Part shown: in pieces, positions 16,553 through 24,466 of the stretch | How the letters are laid out: each line of letters begins with the position of its first letter | Numbering within the stretch: the stretch's first letter is position 1 | Source: Pseudomonas sp. LB-090624 | GTDB lineage: Bacteria > Pseudomonadota > Gammaproteobacteria > Pseudomonadales > Pseudomonadaceae | Assembly: GCF_003205205.1 (NCBI RefSeq) | Contig: NZ_QJRL01000022.1 | Span: 35,742 to 99,741 of the forward strand | Length of the DNA stretch: 64,000 nucleotides | Direction: 5' to 3' | Notes under the pieces: generated by a model | Told to the model about the DNA's origin: nothing | What the model saw: the letters and a program-made list of their open reading frames with translations, nothing else | Databases searched by the model: none | Position numbers and translations under genes: made by a program

Positions 16553-17276
16553 CGCCACTCTCATGCAGAAAACTCTTGATGCCCGCCGCCAGCTCCTGCG
16601 GGTACTCCAGCAGGAACGCGTGGGAACTGTCTTCGACCAGGCCCACTTCCACATCCGGTAGCAGTTCGCTCAATGCCTTTGCCGCCTCTGCCGGCACCAG
16701 CGCATCGCTGCCAGCGAACAGGTGCAGCTGCGGGCCGCCATAGGCCTGCAGGGCTTGGCGGGTGTCCAGCTTGGCCAGCACTTCAAGGCCGGTCGCCAGG
16801 TACAGCGGGTCGGTATCCGGCACGCCGACACCCAGCTGGCGCAGCAGTGTTCGCGGTTGCTGGGCGCCGTCGCTGCACAGGGTGCGGAAGCGCTTGAGGG
16901 TTACTTGGGTATGGCTGCGGCAGCCGTCGAGGAAGGTGCCAAAAGTGTCTTCGGCCATGCCATGCGGCCAATCGGCACGGGCGACGAAACTGGGGTTGCT
17001 GGCCAGCGTCAGCAGGCCACAGCAGTGATCGCCCCGCTTGTGCGCCAGCGCGCTGGCAAGCATGCCGCCCAATGACCAGCCGCCTAGCCAGACATCACTG
17101 GGCAGCTTGCGGTCGAGGTGCTCGATCCAGCTGTCAACGTCGCTGTGAGGCAACTCCGGCAGGGGCATGAGTTCAACCTGCAAGCGGGCATCCTGGGCAC
17201 GCAGGCTGGCGGCCAGCGGTTCCAGTGAAGCAGTGCCCAGGCCCCAGCCGGGCAGCAGTACAAGACGATTACGCAT
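16545..17276 (-). CDS. bioH: BioH, pimeloyl-ACP methyl ester esterase
   Basis: A 243-residue alpha/beta hydrolase that removes the methyl group from pimeloyl-ACP methyl ester. The nucleophile is Ser68 in GGWSLGG; the Asp in FAGSDALVP and the His in EDSSHAFLLEYP complete the triad. The start at ATG 17276 gives MRNRLVLLPGWG, the normal N-terminus, and overlaps the end of bioF by 8 bp. Having bioH between bioF and bioC is the pseudomonad arrangement; in E. coli it is unlinked. Confidence 0.95.
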   Translation of the reverse strand: MRNRLVLLPGWGLGTASLEPLAASLRAQDARLQVELMPLPELPHSDVDSWIEHLDRKLPSDVWLGGWSLGGMLASALAHKRGDHCCGLLTLASNPSFVARADWPHGMAEDTFGTFLDGCRSHTQVTLKRFRTLCSDGAQQPRTLLRQLGVGVPDTDPLYLATGLEVLAKLDTRQALQAYGGPQLHLFAGSDALVPAEAAKALSELLPDVEVGLVEDSSHAFLLEYPQELAAGIKSFLHESGDD

Positions 17277-18441
17277 CGGCGTTCTCCAACTGTGGATAAC
17301 ACTCGGCCAATGCATTCAACAATAGCTGTACCTGCGCCTCGCTGTGTGCGGCGCTCAGGGTGACCCGCAGGCGGGCACTGCCAGCCGGCACCGTGGGTGG
17401 GCGGATGGCAGTGACCAGCAACCCCCGCTCGCGCAGCATGCGCGACAGGCGCAGGGCCTGCGCGCTGTCACCAATGACGATTGGCTGGATCGGCGTCGGG
17501 CTGTCCATCAATTGCAAACCGATCTGCTGCGCGCCTTCGCGGAACTGCCGGATCAACGCCGCCAGGTGCTCGCGACGCCAGGTTTCGCGGCGCAGCAGCT
17601 CCAGGCTCTTGAGCGTGGCGCAGGCCAATGCAGGTGGCTGGCTGGTGGTGTAGATGTACGGGCGGGCAAACTGCACCAGCGTCTCGATCAGCTCTTCGCT
17701 GCCGGCAACAAAGGCCCCGGAAGTACCGCAGGCCTTGCCCAGCGTGCCGATCAGCACCGGCACGTCATCCACGCCCAGGCCGAAGTGCTCGACAATACCG
17801 CCGCCCTGGGCGCCCAGCGTGCCCAGACCATGGGCGTCGTCGACCATCAGCCAGGCACCGCGGGCACGGGCGACATCGGCCAGCGCCGGCAGGTCGGCGA
17901 GGTCGCCGTCCATGCTGAACACACCGTCGGTCACCACCAGGGTATTGCCGACGGCCTTGTCCAGGCGGCTGGCCAGGCTGGTCGGGTCGTTGTGCAAGTA
18001 ACGGTTGAAGCGGGCACCACTGAGCAGCCCGCCGTCCAGTAGCGAGGCGTGGTTCAGACGGTCTTGCAGCACGGTGTCGCCCTGCCCCACCAGCGCAGTG
18101 ATGGCGCCGAGGTTGGCCATGTAACCGGTGGAGAACAGCAGCGCACGCGGGCGGCCGGTGAGTTCGGCCAACGCCTCTTCCACCCGATGGTGTGGAGAGC
18201 TGTGGCCGATTACCAGATGCGAAGCGCCGCCACCGACACCCCAGTGCTCGGCACCCGCCTGCCAGGCCGCGATCACATCGGGGTGATTGGCCAGGCCCAG
18301 GTAGTCATTGCTGCAGAAAGCCAGCAAACGCTGGCCGTCGACCACCACGTCCGGCCCCTGTGGGCTCTGCAGCAGTGGCCGCTGCCGATACAGGTCTGCG
18401 GCGCGCCGTTCGGCCAGGCGCGCCGCCAGGTCAAAGGCCAT
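17269..18441 (-). CDS. bioF: BioF, 8-amino-7-oxononanoate synthase
   Basis: A 390-residue PLP enzyme of the alpha-oxoamine synthase family that condenses pimeloyl-ACP with alanine. The PLP lysine is Lys236 in GTLGKACGTSGAF, and the conserved CSNDYLGLANHP block is at 43-54. The start at ATG 18441 lies one base after the bioB stop. The diaminopelargonate aminotransferase BioA is not in this cluster and must be elsewhere. Confidence 0.96.
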   Translation of the reverse strand: MAFDLAARLAERRAADLYRQRPLLQSPQGPDVVVDGQRLLAFCSNDYLGLANHPDVIAAWQAGAEHWGVGGGASHLVIGHSSPHHRVEEALAELTGRPRALLFSTGYMANLGAITALVGQGDTVLQDRLNHASLLDGGLLSGARFNRYLHNDPTSLASRLDKAVGNTLVVTDGVFSMDGDLADLPALADVARARGAWLMVDDAHGLGTLGAQGGGIVEHFGLGVDDVPVLIGTLGKACGTSGAFVAGSEELIETLVQFARPYIYTTSQPPALACATLKSLELLRRETWRREHLAALIRQFREGAQQIGLQLMDSPTPIQPIVIGDSAQALRLSRMLRERGLLVTAIRPPTVPAGSARLRVTLSAAHSEAQVQLLLNALAECYPQLENADA

Positions 18442-18442
18442 C

Positions 18443-19501
18443 TCAGGCTGTCGCGGCGTTGTAGAACATCTCGCTGCTGCGCTGCTCGACCAGCGCCTGC
18501 TCGATGGCAGCCTGGTGCACTTCATCGGCGTGCTCTTCACGCGCCTCGGGCTTGATGCCCAGGCGTGCGAACAGCTGCATATCCTTGTCGGCCTGCGGGT
18601 TGGCAGTGGTCAACAGTTTTTCGCCGTAGAAGATCGAGTTGGCGCCAGCCATGAAGGCCAGGGCCTGCATCTGCTCGTTCATCTGCTCGCGGCCGGCGGA
18701 CAGGCGCACGTGCGACTTGGGCATCAACAGCCGGGCCACTGCCAGCATGCGGATGAAGTCGAACGGGTCGACATCTTCTTCCTCGGCCAGCGGCGTACCG
18801 GCCACCTTGACCAGCATGTTGATCGGTACCGACTCTGGGTGCTCGGGCAGGTTGGCCAGCTGGATCAGCAGGCCCGCGCGGTCGTCCAGCGACTCGCCCA
18901 TGCCAAGGATGCCGCCAGAGCAGATCTTCATCCCTGCGTCACGCACATAGGCCAGGGTCTGCAGGCGCTCGCTGTAGGTGCGGGTGGTGATGATGCTGCC
19001 GTAGAACTCTGGCGAGGTGTCGAGGTTGTGGTTGTAGTAGTCCAGGCCGGCCTGGGCCAGGGCCTTGGTCTGCTCCTCGTCGAGCTTGCCCAGGGTCATG
19101 CAGGTTTCCAGGCCCATGGCCTTCACGCCTTTGACCATCTCCAGCACGTAGGGCATGTCCTTGGCCGACGGGTGCTTCCACGCCGCGCCCATGCAGAAGC
19201 GGGTAGAGCCGATGGCTTTGGCGCGGGCGGCTTCTTCCAGCACCTTCTGCACTTCCATCAGCTTTTGCTTTTCCAGCCCGGTGTTGTAGTGGCCGGACTG
19301 CGGACAATATTTGCAATCTTCCGGGCAGGCGCCCGTCTTGATCGACAGCAGGGTCGAAACCTGCACGCGGTTCGGGTCGAAATGCGCGCGGTGCACGGTC
19401 TGCGCCTGGAACAGCAGGTCGTTGAAGGGTTGCTGGAACAGCGCCTTGACCTCGGCCAGGGACCAGTCGTGACGTATTGTTGCAGTTGTGCTGGCGCTCA
19501 T
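18443..19501 (-). CDS. bioB: BioB, biotin synthase
   Basis: A 352-residue radical SAM enzyme that inserts sulfur into dethiobiotin. The SAM-cluster cysteines are Cys59, Cys63 and Cys66 (CPEDCKYC). It is the first gene of the operon bioB-F-H-C-D. AAGGAA lies just upstream of the ATG. About 95 bp upstream is a BirA-type operator that overlaps a TTGACA -35-like hexamer, so the operon is probably repressed when biotin is sufficient. Confidence 0.97.
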   Translation of the reverse strand: MSASTTATIRHDWSLAEVKALFQQPFNDLLFQAQTVHRAHFDPNRVQVSTLLSIKTGACPEDCKYCPQSGHYNTGLEKQKLMEVQKVLEEAARAKAIGSTRFCMGAAWKHPSAKDMPYVLEMVKGVKAMGLETCMTLGKLDEEQTKALAQAGLDYYNHNLDTSPEFYGSIITTRTYSERLQTLAYVRDAGMKICSGGILGMGESLDDRAGLLIQLANLPEHPESVPINMLVKVAGTPLAEEEDVDPFDFIRMLAVARLLMPKSHVRLSAGREQMNEQMQALAFMAGANSIFYGEKLLTTANPQADKDMQLFARLGIKPEAREEHADEVHQAAIEQALVEQRSSEMFYNAATA

Positions 19502-19590
19502 CGGCGTTTCCTTGTTTAGGCTGAAGCAGGCGCCGGGACAGGAAAGCCCGCCAGCGCATCACGGATAGCTCGCATAGTCATGGAAGGCTT

Positions 19591-20322
19591 ATGAACTGTC
19601 AACCACGCATGAAAAGACTGGTTTACAAGTGGTCACTTATTAATCAAACATGCCTGCTTTGTGATGTACCTGCCGGGCAGCACTATCCACTGTGCATGGC
19701 CTGCGAACAAGAACTGCCCTGGCTGGGTGATCATTGCCGCTATTGCGCCCTACCGCTGCCCATGGCTGGCCTGGCCTGCGCCCAGTGCTGCCGCCGCTTG
19801 CCGGCATTCGAACAGGTCATTGCGCTGTGGCATTTCGGCTTTCCGGTGGACACATTGATCAGCCGTTTCAAGCACAACCGGCAGTGGCCTGTGGGGCGGT
19901 TGCTGGCCGAGTTGCTGGGGCACGGGCTGCTGCACCGCTTTGCTGAGGGCCTGCCACGCCCCGACCTGCTGTTGCCTGTGCCCTTGGCCAGGCGTCGACT
20001 ACGCGAGCGGGGGTTCAACCAGGCGGGGATGCTTGGGCGCTGGCTGTCATCGCAGCTGGGGCTACCTTGCGACGATCGGTTGTTGCTGCGCACGCGCGAG
20101 ACGCCAGCGCAGCAACGGCTGGATGCCAAGGCACGACGGCGCAATTTGCGCCAGGCGTTCACGGTCGCCGGTGACGTGACGGGCAAACATGTCGCCATCA
20201 TCGATGATGTGTTGACCACCGGTGCCACCGCCCAGGCGATTGCCCAGGTGCTGCGCGAGGCCGGGGCGCACAAGGTCGATGTGTATTGCCTGGCACGAAC
20301 GCCCAAGCCGGGGTATGTATGA
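19591..20322 (+). CDS. ComF-family phosphoribosyltransferase-like protein
   Basis: A 243-residue protein with cysteine pairs at the N-terminus (CLLC, CMAC, HCRYC, CAQCC), likely a zinc ribbon, and a C-terminal phosphoribosyltransferase fold with the PRPP-binding motif VAIIDDVLTTGAT. ComF/GntX proteins are linked to DNA uptake or, for E. coli GntX, to use of DNA as food; the reaction is not established. The start at 19591 has GGAAGG upstream but then the BirA operator lies inside the gene; ATG 19609 (MKRLVYKW) would be an alternative. It is divergent from bioB, and this pairing is common in gamma-proteobacteria. Confidence 0.88.
   Translation: MNCQPRMKRLVYKWSLINQTCLLCDVPAGQHYPLCMACEQELPWLGDHCRYCALPLPMAGLACAQCCRRLPAFEQVIALWHFGFPVDTLISRFKHNRQWPVGRLLAELLGHGLLHRFAEGLPRPDLLLPVPLARRRLRERGFNQAGMLGRWLSSQLGLPCDDRLLLRTRETPAQQRLDAKARRRNLRQAFTVAGDVTGKHVAIIDDVLTTGATAQAIAQVLREAGAHKVDVYCLARTPKPGYV
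19596..19628 (-). promoter_or_regulatory. BirA-type biotin operator before bioB
   Basis: Read on the minus strand the site is TTGTAAACC (19628-19620), 15 bp, GGTTGACAG (19604-19596). The BirA consensus is TTGTAAACC-N14/15-GGTTTACAA; the first half is a full match and the second matches 7 of 9. The weaker half contains TTGACA (19602-19597), a consensus -35, so binding would block the bioB promoter. The site lies over the annotated start of the divergent comF gene. Confidence 0.75.
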
Positions 20323-20417
20323 CTCGACAGCCCCTGTGGTACCGACCTCAGGATTTTGCGAGACAGCTGTGGCTGCGCAATTCACACTTGGCTACCCCTT
20401 ACATCGACTGACTCCCT

Positions 20418-21164
20418 ATGCCCCTACCCACCCTCCTCACCCAGCACATCGCCCGCCGCCCACAGCGCATCGCGCTGCTGCAGCACGTTGCCGAGCAAGG
20501 CTCGATCACCCGCGCCGCCAAGGCTGCTGGCATCAGCTACAAAGCGGCCTGGGATGCCATCGATGAGCTCAACAACCTGGCCAGCCAGCCCTTGGTCGAG
20601 CGCAGCACCGGTGGCCGCGGCGGTGGCGGCGCGCGCCTGTCTGCAGAAGGTGAGCGCGTTCTGCGCCTGTATCAGAGGCTGCAGGCCCTGCAGGCGCAAA
20701 TGCTCGACGCCGCTGAAGAATCCAGCGACCTCGACCTGCTCGGGCGCCTCATGCTGCGCACCAGTGCGCGTAACCAACTGCAGGGACAGGTCAGCGGTTT
20801 GCGCCGAGAAGGCCGCTATGACCGCGTGAGCCTGGCCTTGGGTGGCGGGCTGGAGATCGAGGCGCTGATCACCCACGACAGCACGGCGCGGCTTGAGCTG
20901 ACGCTGGGAACGATGGTGGTGGCCCTGCTCAAGGCGGGGTGGGTGCGGTTGCTGGCGGAGGGGGAAGAGGCAGAAGCGGGGAGCAACTGCCTGCGGGCGA
21001 CAGTGGAGGAAGTATTGGCTGAGGTCGATGAGCCCAGTGAAGTCAGGTTGGCGCTTGGCAATGGGCAGACGCTGTGTGCCATGGCCGAGGCTGATTGGCT
21101 GGCCGAGCAGCAGGTAAGGGTGCAATTCCATCCTTCTTATGTGTTGATAGGGATACCTGCGTAA
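20418..21164 (+). CDS. ModE-type molybdate-responsive regulator
   Basis: A 248-residue protein with an N-terminal LysR-like winged helix-turn-helix (about 15-110, with ITRAAKAAGISYKAAWDAID and the glycine-rich RGGGGARLSAEG wing) and two C-terminal molybdate-binding MOP/TOBE repeats (the first starts at TSARNQLQGQV; the second ends the protein). In E. coli ModE represses the molybdate transporter genes when molybdate is bound. No modABC genes are in the window, so it acts at a distance. It lies about 95 bp after comF. Confidence 0.88.
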   Translation: MPLPTLLTQHIARRPQRIALLQHVAEQGSITRAAKAAGISYKAAWDAIDELNNLASQPLVERSTGGRGGGGARLSAEGERVLRLYQRLQALQAQMLDAAEESSDLDLLGRLMLRTSARNQLQGQVSGLRREGRYDRVSLALGGGLEIEALITHDSTARLELTLGTMVVALLKAGWVRLLAEGEEAEAGSNCLRATVEEVLAEVDEPSEVRLALGNGQTLCAMAEADWLAEQQVRVQFHPSYVLIGIPA

Positions 21165-21242
21165 CCGGGGCTCGCCCGCGAGGAGGCCGGCCCAGGGATA
21201 ACGCGGTACCATGGCCTCCAGCCGCTTACCCCCGGAGTTCCC

Positions 21243-22217
21243 ATGTCCCACCCCTTCGACACCCTCACCCCCGACCTGGTCCTGGACGCCGTGGAAAGCA
21301 TTGGCTTTCTCAGCGATGCCCGGGTGCTGGCACTGAACAGCTACGAGAACCGCGTCTATCAGGTGGGCATCGAAGACGCCCAGCCGTTGATTGCCAAGTT
21401 CTACCGCCCAGGCCGCTGGAGCGATGCGGCGATACTCGAAGAACACAGCTTTACCGCCGAACTGGCCGACTGTGAAGTGCCGGTGGTTGCGCCCCTGCAG
21501 CACGATGGCCGCACATTGTTCGAACACCAGGGCTTCCGCTTCACCCTGTTCCCTCGCCGCGGCGGGCATGCCCCAGAGCCGGGCAACCTCGACCAGCTCT
21601 ACCGCCTGGGCCAGCTGCTTGGCCGCCTGCATGCCGTGGGCGCCAGCAAACCCTTCGAGCACCGCGAAGCGCTGGCTGTGGACAACTTCGGCCATGCCTC
21701 GCTGAAAACCCTGCTGGAGGGCGATTTTGTCCCGCGCGAACTGCTACCGGCGTTCCAATCCGTTGCCCGCGACTTGCTCAAACGCGTCGAAGACATCTAT
21801 AGCCGTACCCCGCACCAGCTCATTCGCCTGCACGGCGACCTGCACCCCGGCAACCTGATGCACCGGGACGAGGTGTATCACGTGGTCGACCTCGACGATT
21901 GCCGGATGGGCCCGGCGGTGCAGGATCTGTGGATGATGTTGGCCGGTAACCGCGAAGAGCGGCTGGGGCAACTGGCCGAACTGATCGACGGCTACAACGA
22001 GTTTCACGATTTCGACCCGCGCGAGCTGGCCCTGATCGAACCGCTGCGTGCCTTGCGCCAACTGCACTACAGCGCCTGGCTGGCACGCCGCTGGGATGAT
22101 CCGGCGTTCCCGCGCAGCTTCCCCTGGTTCGGCCAGCCACGTTATTGGGGCGATCAGATTCTGGCCCTGCGCGAACAAATGGCGGCACTGGATGAAGCAC
22201 CGCTGAAATTGTTCTAG
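21243..22217 (+). CDS. SrkA/RdoA-like stress response kinase
   Basis: A 324-residue protein of the aminoglycoside-phosphotransferase/choline-kinase fold. The catalytic Brenner motif LHGDLHPGNLMH and the metal-binding VVDLDDCRMGP are present. Length and the N-terminal SYENRVYQVGIED segment match E. coli SrkA (YihE, RdoA), a Ser/Thr kinase that protects against MazEF-linked death and supports the Cpx response. The E. coli gene lies upstream of dsbA; here the neighbours are modE-type and rarD genes instead. Confidence 0.88.
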   Translation: MSHPFDTLTPDLVLDAVESIGFLSDARVLALNSYENRVYQVGIEDAQPLIAKFYRPGRWSDAAILEEHSFTAELADCEVPVVAPLQHDGRTLFEHQGFRFTLFPRRGGHAPEPGNLDQLYRLGQLLGRLHAVGASKPFEHREALAVDNFGHASLKTLLEGDFVPRELLPAFQSVARDLLKRVEDIYSRTPHQLIRLHGDLHPGNLMHRDEVYHVVDLDDCRMGPAVQDLWMMLAGNREERLGQLAELIDGYNEFHDFDPRELALIEPLRALRQLHYSAWLARRWDDPAFPRSFPWFGQPRYWGDQILALREQMAALDEAPLKLF

Positions 22218-22281
22218 AAGCGTACCCACCTCTGTCTACAATAGGCGTCGCTTTATTTAGCTACCTAAGCAAGGATTCTGC

Positions 22282-23169
22282 ATGCACGCCGCAAACCCGC
22301 GTCGCGGGTACATTCTGGGCCTGAGCGCCTACATCATCTGGGGCATGTTCCCCCTCTACTTCAAGGCAATACAGAGCGTTCCGGCGGTAGAGATCATCGT
22401 CCACCGGGTGCTCTGGTCGGCGCTGTTCGGCTCGCTACTGCTGCTGATGTGGAAACATCCTGGCTGGTGGCGCGAACTGCGTGAAAACCCGCGCCGGCTG
22501 GGCATCCTGGCCCTGAGCGGGGCGCTAATCGCCGGTAACTGGCTGACCTACGTGTGGTCGGTGAACAACGGCCGCATGCTCGAAGCCAGCCTGGGTTACT
22601 ACATCAACCCGCTGATCAACGTGCTGCTGGGCATGCTGATTCTTGGCGAACGCCTGCGCCGCCTGCAGTGGCTGGCGGTAGGCATGGCTGCCGTGGGTGT
22701 GGCGCAGCAGGTGTGGCAAGTGGGCAGCCTGCCGTGGGTATCGCTGGCGCTGGCGCTGAGCTTCGGCTTCTACGGGCTGATCCGCAAGCAGGCGCCGGTG
22801 GCTGCGCTGCCCGGCTTGGTGGTGGAAACCTGGATGTTGGTGCCGCTGGCGCTCGGCTGGCTATTGCTGCACCCGGCGGCGATGAGTGCCCAAGGCGCGT
22901 TCTACACCAGCAGCGAGGCCTTGTGGCTGATGGCAGCGGGGCCGGTAACTCTGGTGCCGCTGGTGTGCTTCAACGCAGCAGCGCGGCACCTGCCATACAC
23001 CACGTTGGGCTTCCTGCAGTACCTGGCACCGACCTTGGTGCTGCTGCAAGCAGTGCTACTGTTCGATGAACATCTGTCGTCGAGCACACTGGTGGCGTTC
23101 ATGTTCATCTGGGCGGGCCTGGCGATTTACAGCGTCGATGCGTGGCTGAACTTGCGCAAACGTAGCTGA
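22282..23169 (+). CDS. rarD: RarD, EamA-family transporter
   Basis: A 295-residue inner-membrane protein with about ten hydrophobic segments, reading GYILGLSAYIIWGMFPLYFK at the N-terminus, the signature of RarD within the drug/metabolite transporter superfamily. RarD was named from chloramphenicol resistance in P. aeruginosa; its natural substrate is not certain. AAGGA lies before the ATG. Confidence 0.9.
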   Translation: MHAANPRRGYILGLSAYIIWGMFPLYFKAIQSVPAVEIIVHRVLWSALFGSLLLLMWKHPGWWRELRENPRRLGILALSGALIAGNWLTYVWSVNNGRMLEASLGYYINPLINVLLGMLILGERLRRLQWLAVGMAAVGVAQQVWQVGSLPWVSLALALSFGFYGLIRKQAPVAALPGLVVETWMLVPLALGWLLLHPAAMSAQGAFYTSSEALWLMAAGPVTLVPLVCFNAAARHLPYTTLGFLQYLAPTLVLLQAVLLFDEHLSSSTLVAFMFIWAGLAIYSVDAWLNLRKRS

Positions 23170-23497
23170 TCAGAAAACGATCAAAACTCTGCAGGCCATG
23201 TAGCGCCTGGCCTGCAGAGACATCTCCATAGGTTATCCACACCCTCGTCCCCGCGCTTTGTGCACAAGCTGCTGATAATTGGGCATTTTTTGAGCAAAAC
23301 AGTACAAGGCACGTGATACCTGGGCTGGAGAGGTACACCCCCAGGTTATCCACAGGGCCTTCCCCGTGATATCGGGATAACCGCAGATGGCCGCTTCGCA
23401 ACACAAGGCCGCCCCACATTTGTCCGGTGTACGCAGGACCATGTGGGAGCGGCCTTGCGTCGCGACAGGGCCGCAAAGCGGCCCCGGCAATCGCTGA
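23170..23497. other. Intergenic region with two DnaA boxes and a REP pair
   Basis: Between convergent rarD and the gcvR-like gene are two perfect DnaA boxes, TTATCCACA at 23233-23241 and 23346-23354, 113 bp apart in the same orientation. A REP-like inverted repeat follows (arms near 23396-23420 and 23440-23464). No coding sequence is seen. Confidence 0.65.
23396..23485. repeat. REP-type inverted repeat after the gcvR-like gene
   Basis: CGCAACACAAGGCCGCCCCACAT is followed by its near-complement ATGTGGGAGCGGCCTTGCGT and then by a GGGCCGCAAAGCGGCCCC stem. This is one of several dispersed extragenic palindromes in the window and probably forms the 3' hairpin for both convergent transcripts. Confidence 0.65.
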
Positions 23498-24016
23498 TCA
23501 ATCCTCTGCCCGCAGCTTCAACTCCACCATCAAGTCATCCGCCAGGCTCTCCAGCCGCTGCTGCAGTTCATCCAGCGGCAAGGTCAACGGCAACGCCAGC
23601 AATGCGTCGGCGTGGAACAACGGCTCACTGCTCATCGGCGCCGGCCGCACTTCTGTGGAAAACCGCTCGACGTTTACCTGCAGCTCGGCCAGCAAGCGGG
23701 TAATGTCCCGCACGATCCCCGGCCGATCATTACCCACCAGCTCCATGGCAATCGGCTTCCAGGTGCACGATGGCTCGATCCCGCTCTCGGCAATCAGCAC
23801 GCGTATGTCATACCTGGCCAGCCCCTGCAGCGAGGCCACGAGTTCGGCGTAATTCTCTGCCGGCACCGCCACCCGCAGGATGCCTGCAAACTGGCCGGCC
23901 ATGCGTGACATGCGGCTTTCCAGCCAGTTGCCACTGTGGTCGGCGATGCACTGGGCAATGCGTTCGACCTGGCCGGCCTTGTCAGGGGCAATCACAGTCA
24001 GTACAAGATGATCCAC
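23498..24016 (-). CDS. GcvR-like double-ACT regulatory protein
   Basis: A 172-residue protein with two ACT domains (about 1-75 and 85-165; HLVLTVIAPDKAGQVERIA and MELVGNDRPGIVRDITRLL). It resembles GcvR, the accessory repressor of the glycine cleavage system that acts by binding GcvA and sensing glycine. I start at the GTG at 24016, which has a strong GAGGAAGGG site upstream and begins directly at the first ACT domain; a longer frame to 24136 lacks any conserved sequence. No gcv genes are nearby. Confidence 0.82.
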   Translation of the reverse strand: MDHLVLTVIAPDKAGQVERIAQCIADHSGNWLESRMSRMAGQFAGILRVAVPAENYAELVASLQGLARYDIRVLIAESGIEPSCTWKPIAMELVGNDRPGIVRDITRLLAELQVNVERFSTEVRPAPMSSEPLFHADALLALPLTLPLDELQQRLESLADDLMVELKLRAED

Positions 24017-24466
24017 AAGCCCTTCCTCGTGTCGGACCGCGCCGGGCGGCAGATAATCGGGGGATCCGCTCAGTATAGGCAAGGCGCGGCAACCTGCCGC
24101 AGGGCAATCCGCACAGCCAATCGTGTACTGTTTCAAGATTTATCTGGAACAATCCACCAGTTTTTTGCGAACATACCCATTCCCAGCGTGACCATACGCG
24201 ACCAACGGGTCGCATAACGGCGCTTTTAGTCTGATTTTGCCCCGCCTACTGCTTCATGTAGTATCCCGTGGCGCGGACTACAAAACGTCGTTTGGATGTC
24301 TGCCAAGGCGCCTGTGAAAATACGCACACTGCCTGCCAGCCCGTCTGGCAGGCTGCACCCAGCCGCGCTCGGGCTCACCCCCGGGAGCAAGCACTGGTAC
24401 GTGTTTAGAGAAGCGCTACAGGCTTAATACAGAAGAGCGAAATAGCTGAGCAGAGTGAGGCAAGCA
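24017..24466. other. 450-bp divergent region between gcvR-like gene and glcB
   Basis: This region must hold the promoters of both genes. Visible structures are a small dyad GCGACC-AACG-GGTCGC (24198-24213) and a perfect 9-bp hairpin GCCTGCCAG-CCCGT-CTGGCAGGC (24331-24353). No open reading frame is convincing. The long leader of glcB is unusual for this window. Confidence 0.5.
24331..24353 (+). promoter_or_regulatory. Perfect hairpin in the glcB upstream region
   Basis: A 9-bp perfect stem with a 5-nt loop 113 bp before the glcB start. It has no T-run, so it is not an ordinary terminator; it may be an operator or an RNA structure in the leader. Confidence 0.4.
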
